From: Microbispora sp. NBC_01189
GTDB taxonomy: Bacteria > Actinomycetota > Actinomycetes > Streptosporangiales > Streptosporangiaceae
NCBI RefSeq assembly: GCF_036010665.1
Contig: NZ_CP108581.1
Coordinates: forward strand, 960,001-1,024,000
Length of the DNA stretch: 64,000 bases
Direction: 5' to 3'
Shown: positions 9,965-17,986 of the stretch, one piece after another
How positions within the stretch are numbered: the stretch's first letter is position 1
Layout: every line of letters starts with the position of its first letter
The notes under the pieces: model-generated
Databases searched by the model: none
Told to the model about the DNA's origin: nothing
What the model saw: only the letters and a program-made list of their open reading frames with translations
Translations under genes and position numbers: made by a program

Positions 9965-11443
9965 ATGCTCAAGCGTCCTAATGCGGTCGGATTTCTTGCG
10001 ATCCTCTCCGCGTTGACCGGCGGGGCCGCACCCCTGGGCACTCCAGCCATCGCCGCGGACGCCGTCGTGACCGGCCCGCACCCCGGCGTACGCGACCATG
10101 GCAGAGCGCACGAGCGCAATCTCGCCCGGCAGCACGACAGGCAACGCCAGTGGGAGCACGAACGCCAGCGCCAGCAGTTGCTCCGCGACATCACGCTCGC
10201 CGTCACACCGGCGCAGAAGGGCGGGACGGATTCGCGGGCCATGCCGTACAACTGGCAGAACTCGGACGCGATCGCGAATTCCTTCAGCGACCAGTACGGC
10301 CTGTCGGACGCCGTGAACCAGCCGGATCAGAATTCGGGCGTACCGGTCAGCGAGCCCACGGACCAACCGATTCAGAAGTCGGACCCCCTGGCCACCTCGC
10401 CCGCGCCGCGAGATGACGCCACCAGCGCGGCGATGCTGGCGTATCTGCGGGACCTGGCCGCGAGAAAGCAGTTCACCGGCTCGGCGCTGGTGGTAAGGCG
10501 CGGCGAGGTGCTGGCGCGTTTCGCCGCCGGCGAGGCCGACGAGAAACGGCACATCCCCAACCGGCCGGACACGGTCTACCGGGTCATGTCGATCACCAAG
10601 CAGTTCACCTCGATGCTCGTGCTGAAGCTGCGCGACCGCGGCCTGCTCAGGCTGGACGACCGGGTCTGCCCGTATCTCGTCCCGGCATACATCGAGGCCT
10701 GCCCGACAGCGTGGCGGCCCATCACGATCCGCGAGGCGCTCAACCACACCACGGGCATCCCCAACATCGAGAAGCTGCCCAGCTACCTTGCCAACATCAC
10801 GCGACCGACCACGACCCGGCGACTCATCCAGCAGATCGTGGACCTCCCGCTGGACTTCAAGCCCGGCACCAGCTGGAAGTACAGCAACTCCGGTTACGTC
10901 CTGGCCGGCGCGATCATCCAGGCGGTGACGCACGAGCCCTACGGCGTCGTACTGCGCAAGCTGATCACCGGCCCCCTTAACCTCCGGCACACCGGTTACA
11001 GCAGGGGATATCCGCCCGACGGGTACGCGAAGGGTTACTACACGCTCGGATCACCCGCCCCGCTCCTCAACGGCTCCGAACTGTTCGCTGCGACCGGCAT
11101 CTACTCCACCATCGACGACATCGCCTGCTGGGACCGGGCGTTCGGCTCGTACCGGGTCGCGCCACCCGCCACCGTCAAGCAGGCGTTCACGCCACAGGCG
11201 CCGTGCCCCCCCACCGGCTGCCTCAACCTGCCGTCGAGCGCGTACGCCTTCGGCTGGCTCGTCGACCGGCTCCAGGGGCACCGGCTCCGGTACCATCCGG
11301 GTCTCTTCCAGGGCTACACGGCGAGCAACATGTACCTGCCCGACGACGACATCGAGGTCGTCGTGCTCAGCAACGTCCAGAACACCGACACCGCCGGCAT
11401 CGCCCGCCACCTCGCCACGCTCGCCCTCGACAGCCCCTGGTGA
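9965..11443 (+). CDS. Secreted class C beta-lactamase-family serine hydrolase
   Basis: Member of the beta-lactamase/D-Ala-D-Ala carboxypeptidase fold, probably exported. The 492-residue product starts at ATG 9965 behind GGGGGAG and has an N-terminal signal-like segment ending at TPAIAADA. An Arg/Gln/His-rich linker (about residues 45-90) precedes the catalytic domain. Catalytic motifs are SITK (serine at about residue 209), YSN and HPG, matching the SxxK, YxN and HxG motifs of class C enzymes. Substrate cannot be assigned; cell-wall peptide or ester hydrolysis are both possible. A hairpin follows the gene. Confidence 0.85.
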   Translation: MLKRPNAVGFLAILSALTGGAAPLGTPAIAADAVVTGPHPGVRDHGRAHERNLARQHDRQRQWEHERQRQQLLRDITLAVTPAQKGGTDSRAMPYNWQNSDAIANSFSDQYGLSDAVNQPDQNSGVPVSEPTDQPIQKSDPLATSPAPRDDATSAAMLAYLRDLAARKQFTGSALVVRRGEVLARFAAGEADEKRHIPNRPDTVYRVMSITKQFTSMLVLKLRDRGLLRLDDRVCPYLVPAYIEACPTAWRPITIREALNHTTGIPNIEKLPSYLANITRPTTTRRLIQQIVDLPLDFKPGTSWKYSNSGYVLAGAIIQAVTHEPYGVVLRKLITGPLNLRHTGYSRGYPPDGYAKGYYTLGSPAPLLNGSELFAATGIYSTIDDIACWDRAFGSYRVAPPATVKQAFTPQAPCPPTGCLNLPSSAYAFGWLVDRLQGHRLRYHPGLFQGYTASNMYLPDDDIEVVVLSNVQNTDTAGIARHLATLALDSPW

Positions 11444-11486
11444 CGCCAAGGGCGACACCTGATGCGAAACAGCGCACAAGACGCGA

Positions 11487-11517
11487 AGGCCAGGCACCCG
11501 TGGAGGTGACCTGGCCT
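11487..11517 (+). terminator. Hairpin after serine hydrolase gene
   Basis: Arms AGGCCAGG and CCTGGCCT flank a 15-base loop, 43 bp after the stop codon. Its arms and flanks closely match the hairpin at 12089-12123. Confidence 0.55.
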
Positions 11518-11524
11518 CTCGCGG

Positions 11525-12010
11525 TCAGAGGGCCCGTGTCCGCACGTGCGTCGCACGGAAGGTCGGGAACTCACGAAAGGCCCCTGAAGGCCGTCCCGAT
11601 CGAAGTCTCGTCGGGCAGCGAGGGCACGGCGCAGACGCGGAGGACCATAAGCGAGTCCTCCAAAGCCGCCACCATGGCAAACGCGACGCCTCCTTGACCG
11701 CGAGGGCGCCGACCGTCCCCGCCGTGGTCTTCTGCACGACGGTCCGTCCGCCGAGGTCGACAGACCGCAGCAGGCCCGGCGAGTTGACGGTGTCGAACCC
11801 GGCCGCCGACGGACCGTCTTTGAGCGCCACCCAGTCCGGGTGGTGAGCCTTGAGCGCCAGGGCTTCGTCCAGCGACTCAGCGAGGACGATCTTCTCCGCT
11901 CCCTGGGCGAAGGCCCAGGCAGCCACGGTGAAGGCACGCATGACGTCGACCACGACCGCCGCGGACGGGGCTTCTTCCAGCTCGGCGATGGCGAGGAAAC
12001 GGGTGTCCAT
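11525..12010 (-). pseudogene. Truncated 2-phosphosulfolactate phosphatase (ComB)-like gene
   Basis: From an ATG at 12010 the frame encodes about 105 residues resembling the N-terminal half of ComB-family proteins ([20 protein letters not shown], then [19 protein letters not shown] and TTAGTVGAL). At about 11695 the similarity stops: the frame turns into Trp/Arg-rich sequence and ends at 11525, while a different frame from the same spot stays open to about 11565 without ComB similarity. Family members are usually about twice this length. I read it as a decayed fragment. No convincing ribosome site precedes it. Confidence 0.6.
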
Positions 12011-12088
12011 CCGGTCATGATCGCCCAATCCCGGCCCGAAGCACCCGGTGAACCGTTCCGGCTTCGCCGAAGATCTTCTGAGATCACG

Positions 12089-12123
12089 AAGGCCAGGCTC
12101 CCCATGCGGGATGACCTGGCCTT
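12089..12123 (-). terminator. Hairpin downstream of tRNA-Gly
   Basis: Arms AAGGCCAGG and CCTGGCCTT, ten bases past the tRNA-Gly 3' end on the minus strand, ending the tRNA transcript. It nearly repeats the hairpin at 11487-11517. Confidence 0.65.
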
Positions 12124-12133
12124 TCGGAGTGAG

Positions 12134-12204
12134 AGCGGACGACGGGAATCGAACCCGCGTAGCCAGTTTGGAAGACTGGGGCTCTACCATTGAGCTACGT
12201 CCGC
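12134..12204 (-). tRNA. tRNA-Gly (anticodon TCC)
   Basis: 71-nt cloverleaf: acceptor GCGGACG pairs with CGTCCGC, the anticodon loop is CTTCCAA giving TCC, and the T arm contains GGTTCGATTCC. CCA is not encoded. It is divergent from tRNA-Pro. Confidence 0.96.
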
Positions 12205-12294
12205 GCGCGCCCGGCGTTGATCTGGTCTAGACTTCATCCGGTCGTCAGGGCGTAAGCGTACCGGAGTCTCGGAGCGCTCGCGCAAATGGCGAGA

Positions 12295-12371
12295 CGGGGC
12301 GTGGCGCAGCTTGGTAGCGCGCTTGCTTTGGGAGCAAGAAGTCGCAGGTTCAAATCCTGTCGCCCCGACCA
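12295..12371 (+). tRNA. tRNA-Pro (anticodon TGG), AICE integration site
   Basis: 77-nt cloverleaf including encoded CCA: acceptor CGGGGCG pairs with CGCCCCG, the anticodon loop gives TGG, and the T arm contains GGTTCAAATCC. The last 47 bases are repeated at the far end of the integrated element (30951-30997), so integration left the tRNA gene complete. Its 3' end and the hairpin after it now come from the element or the recombined att site. Confidence 0.97.
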
Positions 12372-12379
12372 GCACCACC
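12325..12379 (+). repeat. attL, 55-bp direct repeat
   Basis: Identical to 30951-31005. It runs from the anticodon stem of tRNA-Pro through the 3' end and eight bases beyond. Weaker similarity continues through the following hairpin on both sides. Confidence 0.95.
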
Positions 12380-12386
12380 GACGTCA

Positions 12387-12417
12387 AAGGCCGCCTCCGA
12401 TCACCGGAAGCGGCCTT
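12387..12417. terminator. Hairpin after tRNA-Pro (element-side copy)
   Basis: Arms AAGGCCGC and GCGGCCTT with further internal pairing. It ends the tRNA-Pro transcript and faces the integrase 3' end. A near-identical hairpin lies beyond attR at 31013-31043, so the element carries a version of the tRNA terminator. Confidence 0.7.
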
Positions 12418-12446
12418 GTCTGTCCCCGGGGTGACTAACTGAGTGA

Positions 12447-13601
12447 CTACGGGTCCGATCCGCCGAAGAGGCGGTCCATCGCCACGGCCCCGGTCTGCAA
12501 CACGGGACGGATCTGCTTTCGGTACACGATCTCCGTGACGGCCGTACTGCTGTGCCCCACGAGTCGAGAGATCTCCTCCAGAGCAACCCCCGAATCCGAG
12601 AGCAGCGAGACGAAGCTGTGCCGCAGCTCCCGCGGCGTCCACTCGGACGCATCCACTCCCCCGGCGTTCTTGATCACAGCACGGAAGGCACGACGGACGT
12701 TCGCCGCATCAAACGGCGTGCCGGCGGCCGAGGCGAACACGAGGCCGGTTTCGGCCCACTGATCGCCTTGCGTTCGGTGCTGCTCCTCTCGGTGCCGCCG
12801 TAGAGCGTCCACACACAGTGTGGGGAGCGCGAGGGTACGCCGAGACTTCCGGGTCTTGGTGTCGCCCCCCGACCGTACAGAGCGCCACACAGCGACGTGA
12901 GGAGGCACGGGAGGAGTCGCGTCCGCGTCGCCTTTCAGGTCTACGTGATCCCACGTCAGTGCGCGCAGCTCCTCCGTACGGGCGCCTGTGAGCAGGGAGA
13001 GCACGATGTAGGCGTGCATCTTGGTTCCCTCGGCCGCCTTGAGCACGGCTTCCGCCTGGGCGAACGTCAGCGCCTTTGACGGGCGGCCCTGCTTACCGAC
13101 CGGCACCGAGCACAGTTCGACGACGTTCCGCTTGACCTTGTCTCGCGCCATCGCCCGCTTGATCGAGCGGTTCAGGCATGAGCGGATGATCTGGAGAGTG
13201 CGAGTGCTCAGCGTCTTGGCCTTCTCCGCGAGCCAGCGGTCTACGTCTTCTGCACTGAGATCGCGAAGCTTCCGGGCGCCCAAGGCCGGGATGACGTGCG
13301 CACGGCAGAGCGCCGTGTAGGAGTCGACGGTCGCCTTATCGCGCCCGTTGAGGCCGTAGGCCAGCCAGTCACGTACCGCCCGCTCGACCGTGTAGTCAGC
13401 AGGAGCGATCGCAAGGCCGTCTTCGTAGTCGCGCAACACCTCCTTGAGTTTGGTCTTGGCCTCGGTCTTGGTCTTGCCGCTGGCCTTCTTCACGATCCGC
13501 TTGCCCTGCGGGGTATAGCCCACGGTCACCGAGGCGATCCAGCGTTGACGCGCCTCATCCCAGTGAAGGCCGCCATCTCCGCGGCTACGGCGCTTGGTCA
13601 T
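12447..13601 (-). CDS. int: AICE tyrosine integrase
   Basis: Site-specific recombinase that integrates the element into tRNA-Pro and, with Xis, excises it. The 384-residue product has an N-terminal arm-binding region, a SAM-like core-binding domain (about 68-170) and a catalytic domain with arginine 208 (GARTEELRAL), arginine 327 in PRELRHSF, histidine 350 (LVGHSS) and tyrosine 360 (EIVYRKQ). The usual first histidine of HxxR is an arginine, which I recall as common in the pSAM2-like family. The ATG overlaps the xis stop (TGATG), so translation is coupled. Its 3' end is 68 bp from attL, as expected. Confidence 0.95.
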   Translation of the reverse strand: MTKRRSRGDGGLHWDEARQRWIASVTVGYTPQGKRIVKKASGKTKTEAKTKLKEVLRDYEDGLAIAPADYTVERAVRDWLAYGLNGRDKATVDSYTALCRAHVIPALGARKLRDLSAEDVDRWLAEKAKTLSTRTLQIIRSCLNRSIKRAMARDKVKRNVVELCSVPVGKQGRPSKALTFAQAEAVLKAAEGTKMHAYIVLSLLTGARTEELRALTWDHVDLKGDADATPPVPPHVAVWRSVRSGGDTKTRKSRRTLALPTLCVDALRRHREEQHRTQGDQWAETGLVFASAAGTPFDAANVRRAFRAVIKNAGGVDASEWTPRELRHSFVSLLSDSGVALEEISRLVGHSSTAVTEIVYRKQIRPVLQTGAVAMDRLFGGSDP

Positions 13602-13804
13602 CAGGCGGCTTCCTCGGCTTCCTTGGTCAGCAGGGCGAGATAGTCGGTGATCGCGTCGGCGGGGATGAGTCGCGTACGGCCCTCAGTGACCGAGCGGAGA
13701 CGCTTGCCCCGGATCAGCTCATAGATCTTGGTCTTGCCGAGGCCAAGCACGCGGGCGGCGTCGGGAACGCGGTACATCGCGGGCTCGCTGACGGTCCGCG
13801 TCAT
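13601..13804 (-). CDS. xis: Excisionase-like helix-turn-helix protein
   Basis: The 67-residue product has a MerR/Xis-type DNA-binding fold (YRVPDAARVLGLGKTKIYEL, then a basic wing and RLIPADAITDYLALL). In AICEs this gene between rep and int is the recombination directionality factor. The ATG at 13804 overlaps the repSA stop (ATGA), and its own stop overlaps the int start, giving a tightly coupled rep-xis-int operon. Confidence 0.88.
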   Translation of the reverse strand: MTRTVSEPAMYRVPDAARVLGLGKTKIYELIRGKRLRSVTEGRTRLIPADAITDYLALLTKEAEEAA

Positions 13805-15207
13805 TGTGGTTCCTCCTTCGGGGGCTGATCGCTGAGGTGTCCTGCCAGCAGGGATTCGCCGGGGGTGTAGCCCTGGCCGGCGAAGCTCCAGTGCGCGAGT
13901 ACGAGGGTGGTGTCGGGGTCGAAGGCCCAGCCGGTTTCGCGGAGTTGGGCGTGGCGGTAGTCGGCCCGTTCCTGCCGGATCTTGCCGAGGGTGGTTGCGT
14001 AGGCGCGGGATCGGGTGGAGAAGTGGCCGCGGAAGCCGAGCATGTGCGCCCACTTGCGCAGCTTGAGGTCCAGCAGTTCGGGATGCGTGATGGGGTCGCC
14101 GAGGGTCCAGGCAGTTCGGATCAGCCGGGCGGCGTGTTCGCTGGCGCCCTTGTCGCGCAGGTGGATCAGGTCGTGGGAGCGGATGCGCCGGTCCAGGGTG
14201 CCGGCGGACTCGGCGGCTTTGGTCGCATACTTGGCCACGTACCCGGCGACCTTCTGTTCGGTGAGCTGGTCACCTTCCCCGGCGGGGTCGAGGTCGGCCG
14301 GATTGATGACCTTGACGTCGACCTGGTCGCCCCAGCGCAGGGTCAGGGTGGGTTGGCCGAGGTCGGGTGCGTCGATGTGGACAGTGGCGGCGGCCGAGCG
14401 GATCGCGCCGTCGAGGAGGTGCACGGTGGCCCAGTCCGGCGGCGGGATCGGGGTGGTGTCGTCGGGGTCGTCGGGGCGGCCGTCGAGGCGGATGATTGCG
14501 TGGAAGTGGACGACGCCGCGGGCTTGGTATTCGGCGACCTTGGCGAAGGACACCTTGACCTGCCGGTTGAACGCCGCCTGGCTCATGCCGACCGCTCCGG
14601 CGAGGTGGCGGCGCAGGTAGATGGTGAAGCGGCGCCACAGGTCCCCGGCGTGGGCGTTCCACAGCACGTGCCCGACGTAGTCGTAGCTTTCGGGATCGAG
14701 GGGTTGCCCGATTCGGGGGTCGTCTGCGGTGTGGCGGTCGAAGCATGCCGGTCCCGTGCGGCGGGGGTGGCACACCTGCGAGACTCCGTTCTTGCCGGGT
14801 CCGCGGTGGACGGGTCCGAAGGACGGTGCGGTGAGCGTGGCGAACACCCGGGGGTGAGTGCGGACGGTTTCGGGGACGCCTTTGGTTCCGCCGAGGAGGC
14901 CGGCGCGGATCAGGTGGAAGGTGTCGGCGCGGTAGAGCTCGGCGCAGGAGGGGCAGCGTGAGGCACGGCGGTTGCCGCAGCGGATGAGCAGTTGCCCGTG
15001 CGGTTCGGAGTTGGTGGTGTAGGTGTGCAGGACCTCACCCGTGCCGGCGTCGACCGTGACCGTCTCGCCGGACAGGCGGACGGGTTCTGTGCAGCCGCGC
15101 AGGCGGGTGACCTGGTCAAACCAGCGGGTGAGGTCTTTGCCCGAGCGGCGGGCCAGGTCACGGATGACCGGCCCGACCAGCTCAGAGAGCGGCGCAGGGG
15201 CGCTCAA
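13801..15207 (-). CDS. repSA: RepSA-like replication initiator
   Basis: Rolling-circle initiator of the AICE type. The 468-residue product has an N-terminal Cys-rich part (CGNRRASRCPSCAELYRADT), conserved ATLTAPSFGPVH and GVVHFHAIIRLDG, where HFH is the HUH metal-binding motif, and KVAGYVAKYATKAAE further on. I chose the TTG start at 15207 because GGAGG lies eight bases upstream and the TTG overlaps the previous stop (TTGA); a longer frame to 15342 lacks conservation. Being translated after a run of overlapping mini-genes implies dosage control by coupling. Confidence 0.92.
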   Translation of the reverse strand: MSAPAPLSELVGPVIRDLARRSGKDLTRWFDQVTRLRGCTEPVRLSGETVTVDAGTGEVLHTYTTNSEPHGQLLIRCGNRRASRCPSCAELYRADTFHLIRAGLLGGTKGVPETVRTHPRVFATLTAPSFGPVHRGPGKNGVSQVCHPRRTGPACFDRHTADDPRIGQPLDPESYDYVGHVLWNAHAGDLWRRFTIYLRRHLAGAVGMSQAAFNRQVKVSFAKVAEYQARGVVHFHAIIRLDGRPDDPDDTTPIPPPDWATVHLLDGAIRSAAATVHIDAPDLGQPTLTLRWGDQVDVKVINPADLDPAGEGDQLTEQKVAGYVAKYATKAAESAGTLDRRIRSHDLIHLRDKGASEHAARLIRTAWTLGDPITHPELLDLKLRKWAHMLGFRGHFSTRSRAYATTLGKIRQERADYRHAQLRETGWAFDPDTTLVLAHWSFAGQGYTPGESLLAGHLSDQPPKEEPQ

Positions 15208-15440
15208 GCGGTGATCCTCCTTACCTCGGTGACGACGATGCGGGGGCAGCAGTTGCGGCACTGCCGGTCGTGCGGGAGACGGCGCCCGCAGGCGATCCAC
15301 CGGCGCAGCCGCCCGAACCGGAGGAGGACCGGGGTCAGGCACGGCCCGGACTCCTCGGCCAGCACTCGGCGGACGGTGGACCAGGGCCGTTGCGCACCGC
15401 GGGCGTAGGTGTCGGTGACCTGGACCTGGTAGCGGCTCAT
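15204..15440 (-). CDS. Small basic Cys-containing AICE protein (78 aa)
   Basis: Begins MSRYQVQVTDTYARGAQR; the C-terminal part contains HDRQCRNCCPR, a compact Cys cluster that could bind zinc. The ATG at 15440 overlaps the preceding stop (ATGA), and its stop overlaps the repSA TTG start. Its place directly before repSA suggests a role in, or coupling to, replication. Function unknown. Confidence 0.7.
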   Translation of the reverse strand: MSRYQVQVTDTYARGAQRPWSTVRRVLAEESGPCLTPVLLRFGRLRRWIACGRRLPHDRQCRNCCPRIVVTEVRRITA

Positions 15441-15571
15441 TTGCGGGCCTTGACGTAGATGCGGCCGGTGGCGCTGCATGTGCGGCACGGGATGGGGCAC
15501 CGGTTGGGGTCGCGGCCGAGGTAGCAGAACCCGTTGCAGGTGGGGCAGGTGCGGTAACGGCCGACGCTCAT
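15437..15571 (-). CDS. Zinc-knuckle mini-protein (44 aa)
   Basis: The product MSVGRYRTCPTCNGFCYLG and onwards contains two CxxC-type pairs (CPTC, CRTC), resembling half of a DnaJ-type zinc repeat. Start and stop both overlap neighbours by ATGA. One of several similar mini-genes between repSA and the broken RapZ-like gene. Confidence 0.68.
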   Translation of the reverse strand: MSVGRYRTCPTCNGFCYLGRDPNRCPIPCRTCSATGRIYVKARK

Positions 15572-15708
15572 TTGCCGCACCGCCCGCAGGTGGTCGAGGT
15601 TCGGGGGTTGATCCCGCCGCAGCGGCATACCCAAGTGGAGGCGGTGCCGGGCGGCAACCAGGCCCGGCCGGAGCGGAGTACGGGCGTGACGGGGCGAAGG
15701 TGGCGCAT
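15568..15708 (-). CDS. Zinc-ribbon mini-protein (46 aa)
   Basis: Read directly from the sequence: ATG at 15708 behind AAAGGAGA, ending in a stop overlapping the next ATG. The C-terminal half has VCRCGGINPRTSTTCGRCGK, a four-Cys ribbon. The N-terminal half is Arg/Pro/Trp-rich. Probably the first gene of the mini-operon leading to repSA. Confidence 0.62.
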   Translation of the reverse strand: MRHLRPVTPVLRSGRAWLPPGTASTWVCRCGGINPRTSTTCGRCGK

Positions 15709-15806
15709 ACTGGTGTCTCCTTTGCTGACAGGCGAGGGAGACGCCCCACGAGGCGGCGGGCTGGCAGGCTTTGGCCGCCCCGTGGTGGCGTCGAGAGTTG
15801 CCGCGA

Positions 15807-15950
15807 TCAGCCCTTGGGCTCGCGGCGGGTGGACAGGTCTGTGACCGTGGCACCCGACGACTTCGCGGTCTTCTGGTCCTGCTTGGTCGTGCGCGTGTCG
15901 GCGTAGGCGGCGAGGTTCAGGGCGTAGTCCTGGAGGTCTTGCCGGCTCAC
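15807..15950 (-). CDS. Small hypothetical AICE protein (47 aa)
   Basis: Begins MSRQDLQDYALNLAAYADTR and ends in a charged, Lys/Thr-rich tail. The GTG at 15950 overlaps the preceding stop (GTGA). No known domain. Confidence 0.55.
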   Translation of the reverse strand: MSRQDLQDYALNLAAYADTRTTKQDQKTAKSSGATVTDLSTRREPKG

Positions 15951-16102
15951 TGCGTGCCGCCCTTCCGGGTCCCCTCCGGCCCGGTGCGGAGGACGGGCAG
16001 GTTCTTCCGCCGGTCCCATTCCTGCTGGTAGGCGTCCCTCACGCTCTGCGGCTCGCCCACGTTGGAGGGCGGGGGGTGGTTGATCCTGGTCTGGGGTGGC
16101 AT
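15947..16102 (-). CDS. Small hypothetical AICE protein (51 aa)
   Basis: ATG at 16102 with GAGAGGAA upstream. The product begins MPPQTRINHPPPSNVGEP and contains AYQQEWDRRKNLPVLRTG. It is Pro-rich and basic with no recognised domain. Its stop overlaps the next GTG, so the pair is coupled. Confidence 0.55.
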   Translation of the reverse strand: MPPQTRINHPPPSNVGEPQSVRDAYQQEWDRRKNLPVLRTGPEGTRKGGTQ

Positions 16103-16183
16103 TGTGGAAGTTCCTCTCTGTGAGGACCCGGGGCGCGCGTTGTCTTGGTCGATTGGGCGCGTCCCGGGCTAAAGGCGATGGGG

Positions 16184-16309
16184 CTAGGTGCGGTTGTCGA
16201 TGCCGGTGCCGTCGCAGTCGCGGCACCGGGCGTTGTCGGCGTCGATGCCGGTTCCGTTGCAGGTGCAGCAGCGGTAGGCGTAGACCGGCAGGTCCTCGGC
16301 GAACGTCAT
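16184..16309 (-). CDS. Zinc-knuckle mini-protein (41 aa)
   Basis: The 41 residues end in CCTCNGTGIDADNARCRDC then DGTGIDNRT: two CxxCxGTG units like the DnaJ central repeat. The ATG at 16309 overlaps the stop of the preceding mini-gene (ATGA). Confidence 0.68.
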   Translation of the reverse strand: MTFAEDLPVYAYRCCTCNGTGIDADNARCRDCDGTGIDNRT

Positions 16310-16494
16310 GCGGTGGCACCGCCGTTCGGCGCCAAGCCGGTCCCGTCGCAGGTGAGGCAGACGGCGTACTGCTCGACCGTGCGGCGGCGAAGACCGCGGC
16401 CGATGACCATCGCGGTAAGGGCCTGGCCCTGGCCGTCGCAGTCGCCGCACGCGGCCGGTTCGACCGTGGCGCGGGTCCGGCGGGCGGGGGTCAC
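16306..16494 (-). CDS. Zinc-knuckle mini-protein (62 aa)
   Basis: Two DnaJ-like units, CGDCDGQG and CLTCDGTG, separated by about 25 residues containing a basic stretch. The GTG at 16494 overlaps the preceding stop. Such proteins could bind zinc and nucleic acid or act as small regulators; function unknown. Confidence 0.65.
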   Translation of the reverse strand: MTPARRTRATVEPAACGDCDGQGQALTAMVIGRGLRRRTVEQYAVCLTCDGTGLAPNGGATA

Positions 16495-16634
16495 AGTTCG
16501 CCTCGGCCGTTGCAGGTCGGGCAGGTCTGGCGGACCTCGATGAGGACGGTCTTGCGGTTGGCGCGGGTGGACTTGAGGACGCCGACGGTGCGGTAGCCGC
16601 GGCAGGTGCCGCAGGTACGGCGCTGGGACTTCAC
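16491..16634 (-). CDS. Zinc-knuckle mini-protein (47 aa)
   Basis: GTG at 16634 with AAGGAG upstream. Contains CGTCRGYR and CPTCNGRGEL around a basic middle (STRANRKT). The stop overlaps the next GTG. It begins 54 bp after the 3' fragment of the broken RapZ-like gene, so it formerly belonged to the same transcript. Confidence 0.65.
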   Translation of the reverse strand: MKSQRRTCGTCRGYRTVGVLKSTRANRKTVLIEVRQTCPTCNGRGEL

Positions 16635-16688
16635 AGGGGCACTCCTTCGGTTCGCTGGTATGGCCGGGGCAGTGCGCGGAGCCGGGGG

Positions 16689-16802
16689 TCAGCCGGTGCG
16701 CTGAATGATCGGTTTGGTGACGTCGCGGTGGGCAAGCTGCACGCCGATCCCGTGCTCGCGCAATATGACGGCGAGCTCTTCGGCGAGGGCGACGCTGCTT
16801 TT
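16689..16802 (-). pseudogene. 3' fragment of the AICE RapZ C-terminal-domain-like gene
   Basis: Encodes VALAEELAVILREHG and ends in QLAHRDVTKPIIQR, the C-terminal end of a RapZ-C-like fold, but has no start of its own. The missing N-terminal part is 5 kb away at 21788-22083. The break falls just after the conserved GG-x-HRS motif. The long minus-strand frame running through it is meaningful only in these last codons. Confidence 0.82.
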
Positions 16803-16810
16803 CCGGACTA
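16803..16810 (+). repeat. Left terminal inverted repeat of nested element
   Basis: CCGGACTA, reverse complement of 21780-21787, directly next to the RapZ-like 3' fragment. Confidence 0.7.
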
Positions 16811-16901
16811 AGGAATTGCATGGAAGAGGAGCTGGGACCGCATTCGAGCTAGTTGTCTCGCGTCTGATCGTTTTGTCGGTCAGCGCTGGCAGCATGAGGA
16901 C

Positions 16902-17576
16902 GTGATCGCAACAGCAGCTGACTACGACTGGTTCTATGACCGATTTCCGAGCTTGTGGGAGGCGTACTGCCTCACCCTGGTCGAGAGCTTGCGCCCTGAG
17001 GACGTTGTGACACGACTTGGTGCGCGGGCCGAAGACGTCGTGGCGCGATTCGGCGACTGGATGGACAACGTTCCTTCCGACATGAGCTTCGACGACCTGA
17101 ACAGCGCTGCTTACTCCGGTCCGGGCCCCTACGGCACCTGGACTGGACACTTCTTCGGGACCGCGAGCGTCGAAGACTGGTGTCTCATCGTCGAGCCCAA
17201 CGGCTTCATGGGATCTCTTTCGGAGATCATCAAGCCGTTGTCGGCCGGCACGCGGTTGGTGTCCCACTTCAGCAACGTCAACGCGGTCAAGCGCTTCTAC
17301 TGGGCGGAGGACGGCGAAATACAACTGGGGTTCGAACCGCCCTTCGCCGCCGATCGATATGGCAGCGATCCAGACGGAGCAGTAGAGGCCATGCGGCGGG
17401 CGGGATTGGATCTGGAGTGTGGCGTCCGATCGGGCAGGATCTTCTTCCCTGAAGACGCAGCAACACGTACTGGGGCCGTCTTCGCACTGGCCGAGAACCT
17501 GACCGGGATCAAGCTGACAGCGCAACTGCTGGAGGAATCGACCTATCTGTGCGCGGTCGCACCGAGCACGAACTGA
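16902..17576 (+). CDS. DUF6461 family protein, element cargo
   Basis: The 224-residue product starts at GTG 16902 behind GAGGA and matches DUF6461: an opening DYDWFYDRFPSLWEAYCLTL, then PEDVVTRLG and a central EDWCLIVEPNGFMGS. The family is widespread in actinomycetes with no established function. It is convergent with the RapZ-like gene, with five bases between stop codons. Base use is less GC-biased than in neighbouring chromosomal genes, in line with transfer. Confidence 0.75.
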   Translation: MIATAADYDWFYDRFPSLWEAYCLTLVESLRPEDVVTRLGARAEDVVARFGDWMDNVPSDMSFDDLNSAAYSGPGPYGTWTGHFFGTASVEDWCLIVEPNGFMGSLSEIIKPLSAGTRLVSHFSNVNAVKRFYWAEDGEIQLGFEPPFAADRYGSDPDGAVEAMRRAGLDLECGVRSGRIFFPEDAATRTGAVFALAENLTGIKLTAQLLEESTYLCAVAPSTN

Positions 17577-17581
17577 CCCGC

Positions 17582-17983
17582 TCATGAGGCCACAGGCCTT
17601 AGGACGCGGGGTAGGTGGGCGTGAAGGTGCTCGATCTCGACCTCCCGGCCGCGGGCTCGGATGAGCCGAGCGGTGATCTCGACAAGACCAGCAGCACGGT
17701 GTTTCCCGCCGGCGCAACCGAGAGCGATCACTTTCGGGCTGGCGGGCAGGAGTGCGTAGTCGATCAGGTTGTCGATGAGCTCGCGTGCTCCGGGGGTGTT
17801 GATGACGATTTCCTGCACGCGGGGATGAAGGCCGTCCAGGTCGAGGATGTCGCGGGCGGCGGCAGGGTCTTTGAGCCGGTCACGGACGTCTTCAACGCGG
17901 TCGGCGGCGGGGGGAATCGGCCGCCCTTCGGCATCTCTTGGCAGGTGCAGGTAGCCGAACGAGATCAGCCGTAACGGTGTCAT
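17582..17983 (-). CDS. RapZ C-terminal-domain-like protein carried by nested element
   Basis: The complete 133-residue product has the RapZ-C layout: LRLISFGYLHLP at the start, VIALGCAGGKHRAAGL in the middle and a EVEIEHLHAHLPR end. In Enterobacteria the RapZ C-terminal domain binds sRNA and a metabolite; in actinomycete elements its role is unknown. The ATG at 17983 comes six bases after the recombinase stop with AGGAGG just upstream, so it is the third gene of the recombinase operon. It is homologous to the AICE gene that the element interrupts. Confidence 0.8.
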   Translation of the reverse strand: MTPLRLISFGYLHLPRDAEGRPIPPAADRVEDVRDRLKDPAAARDILDLDGLHPRVQEIVINTPGARELIDNLIDYALLPASPKVIALGCAGGKHRAAGLVEITARLIRARGREVEIEHLHAHLPRVLRPVAS

Positions 17984-17986
17984 CGG

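Noticed and set aside
16689..17717. 342-residue minus-strand frame
   Set aside because: Only the last 38 codons (the RapZ-like fragment) are meaningful; the rest is antisense to the DUF6461 gene and element DNA.
17582..17983. Reading this gene as the displaced half of the broken RapZ-like gene
   Set aside because: It is complete, with its own N-terminus and motif, while the true missing halves are found exactly at the two element ends.
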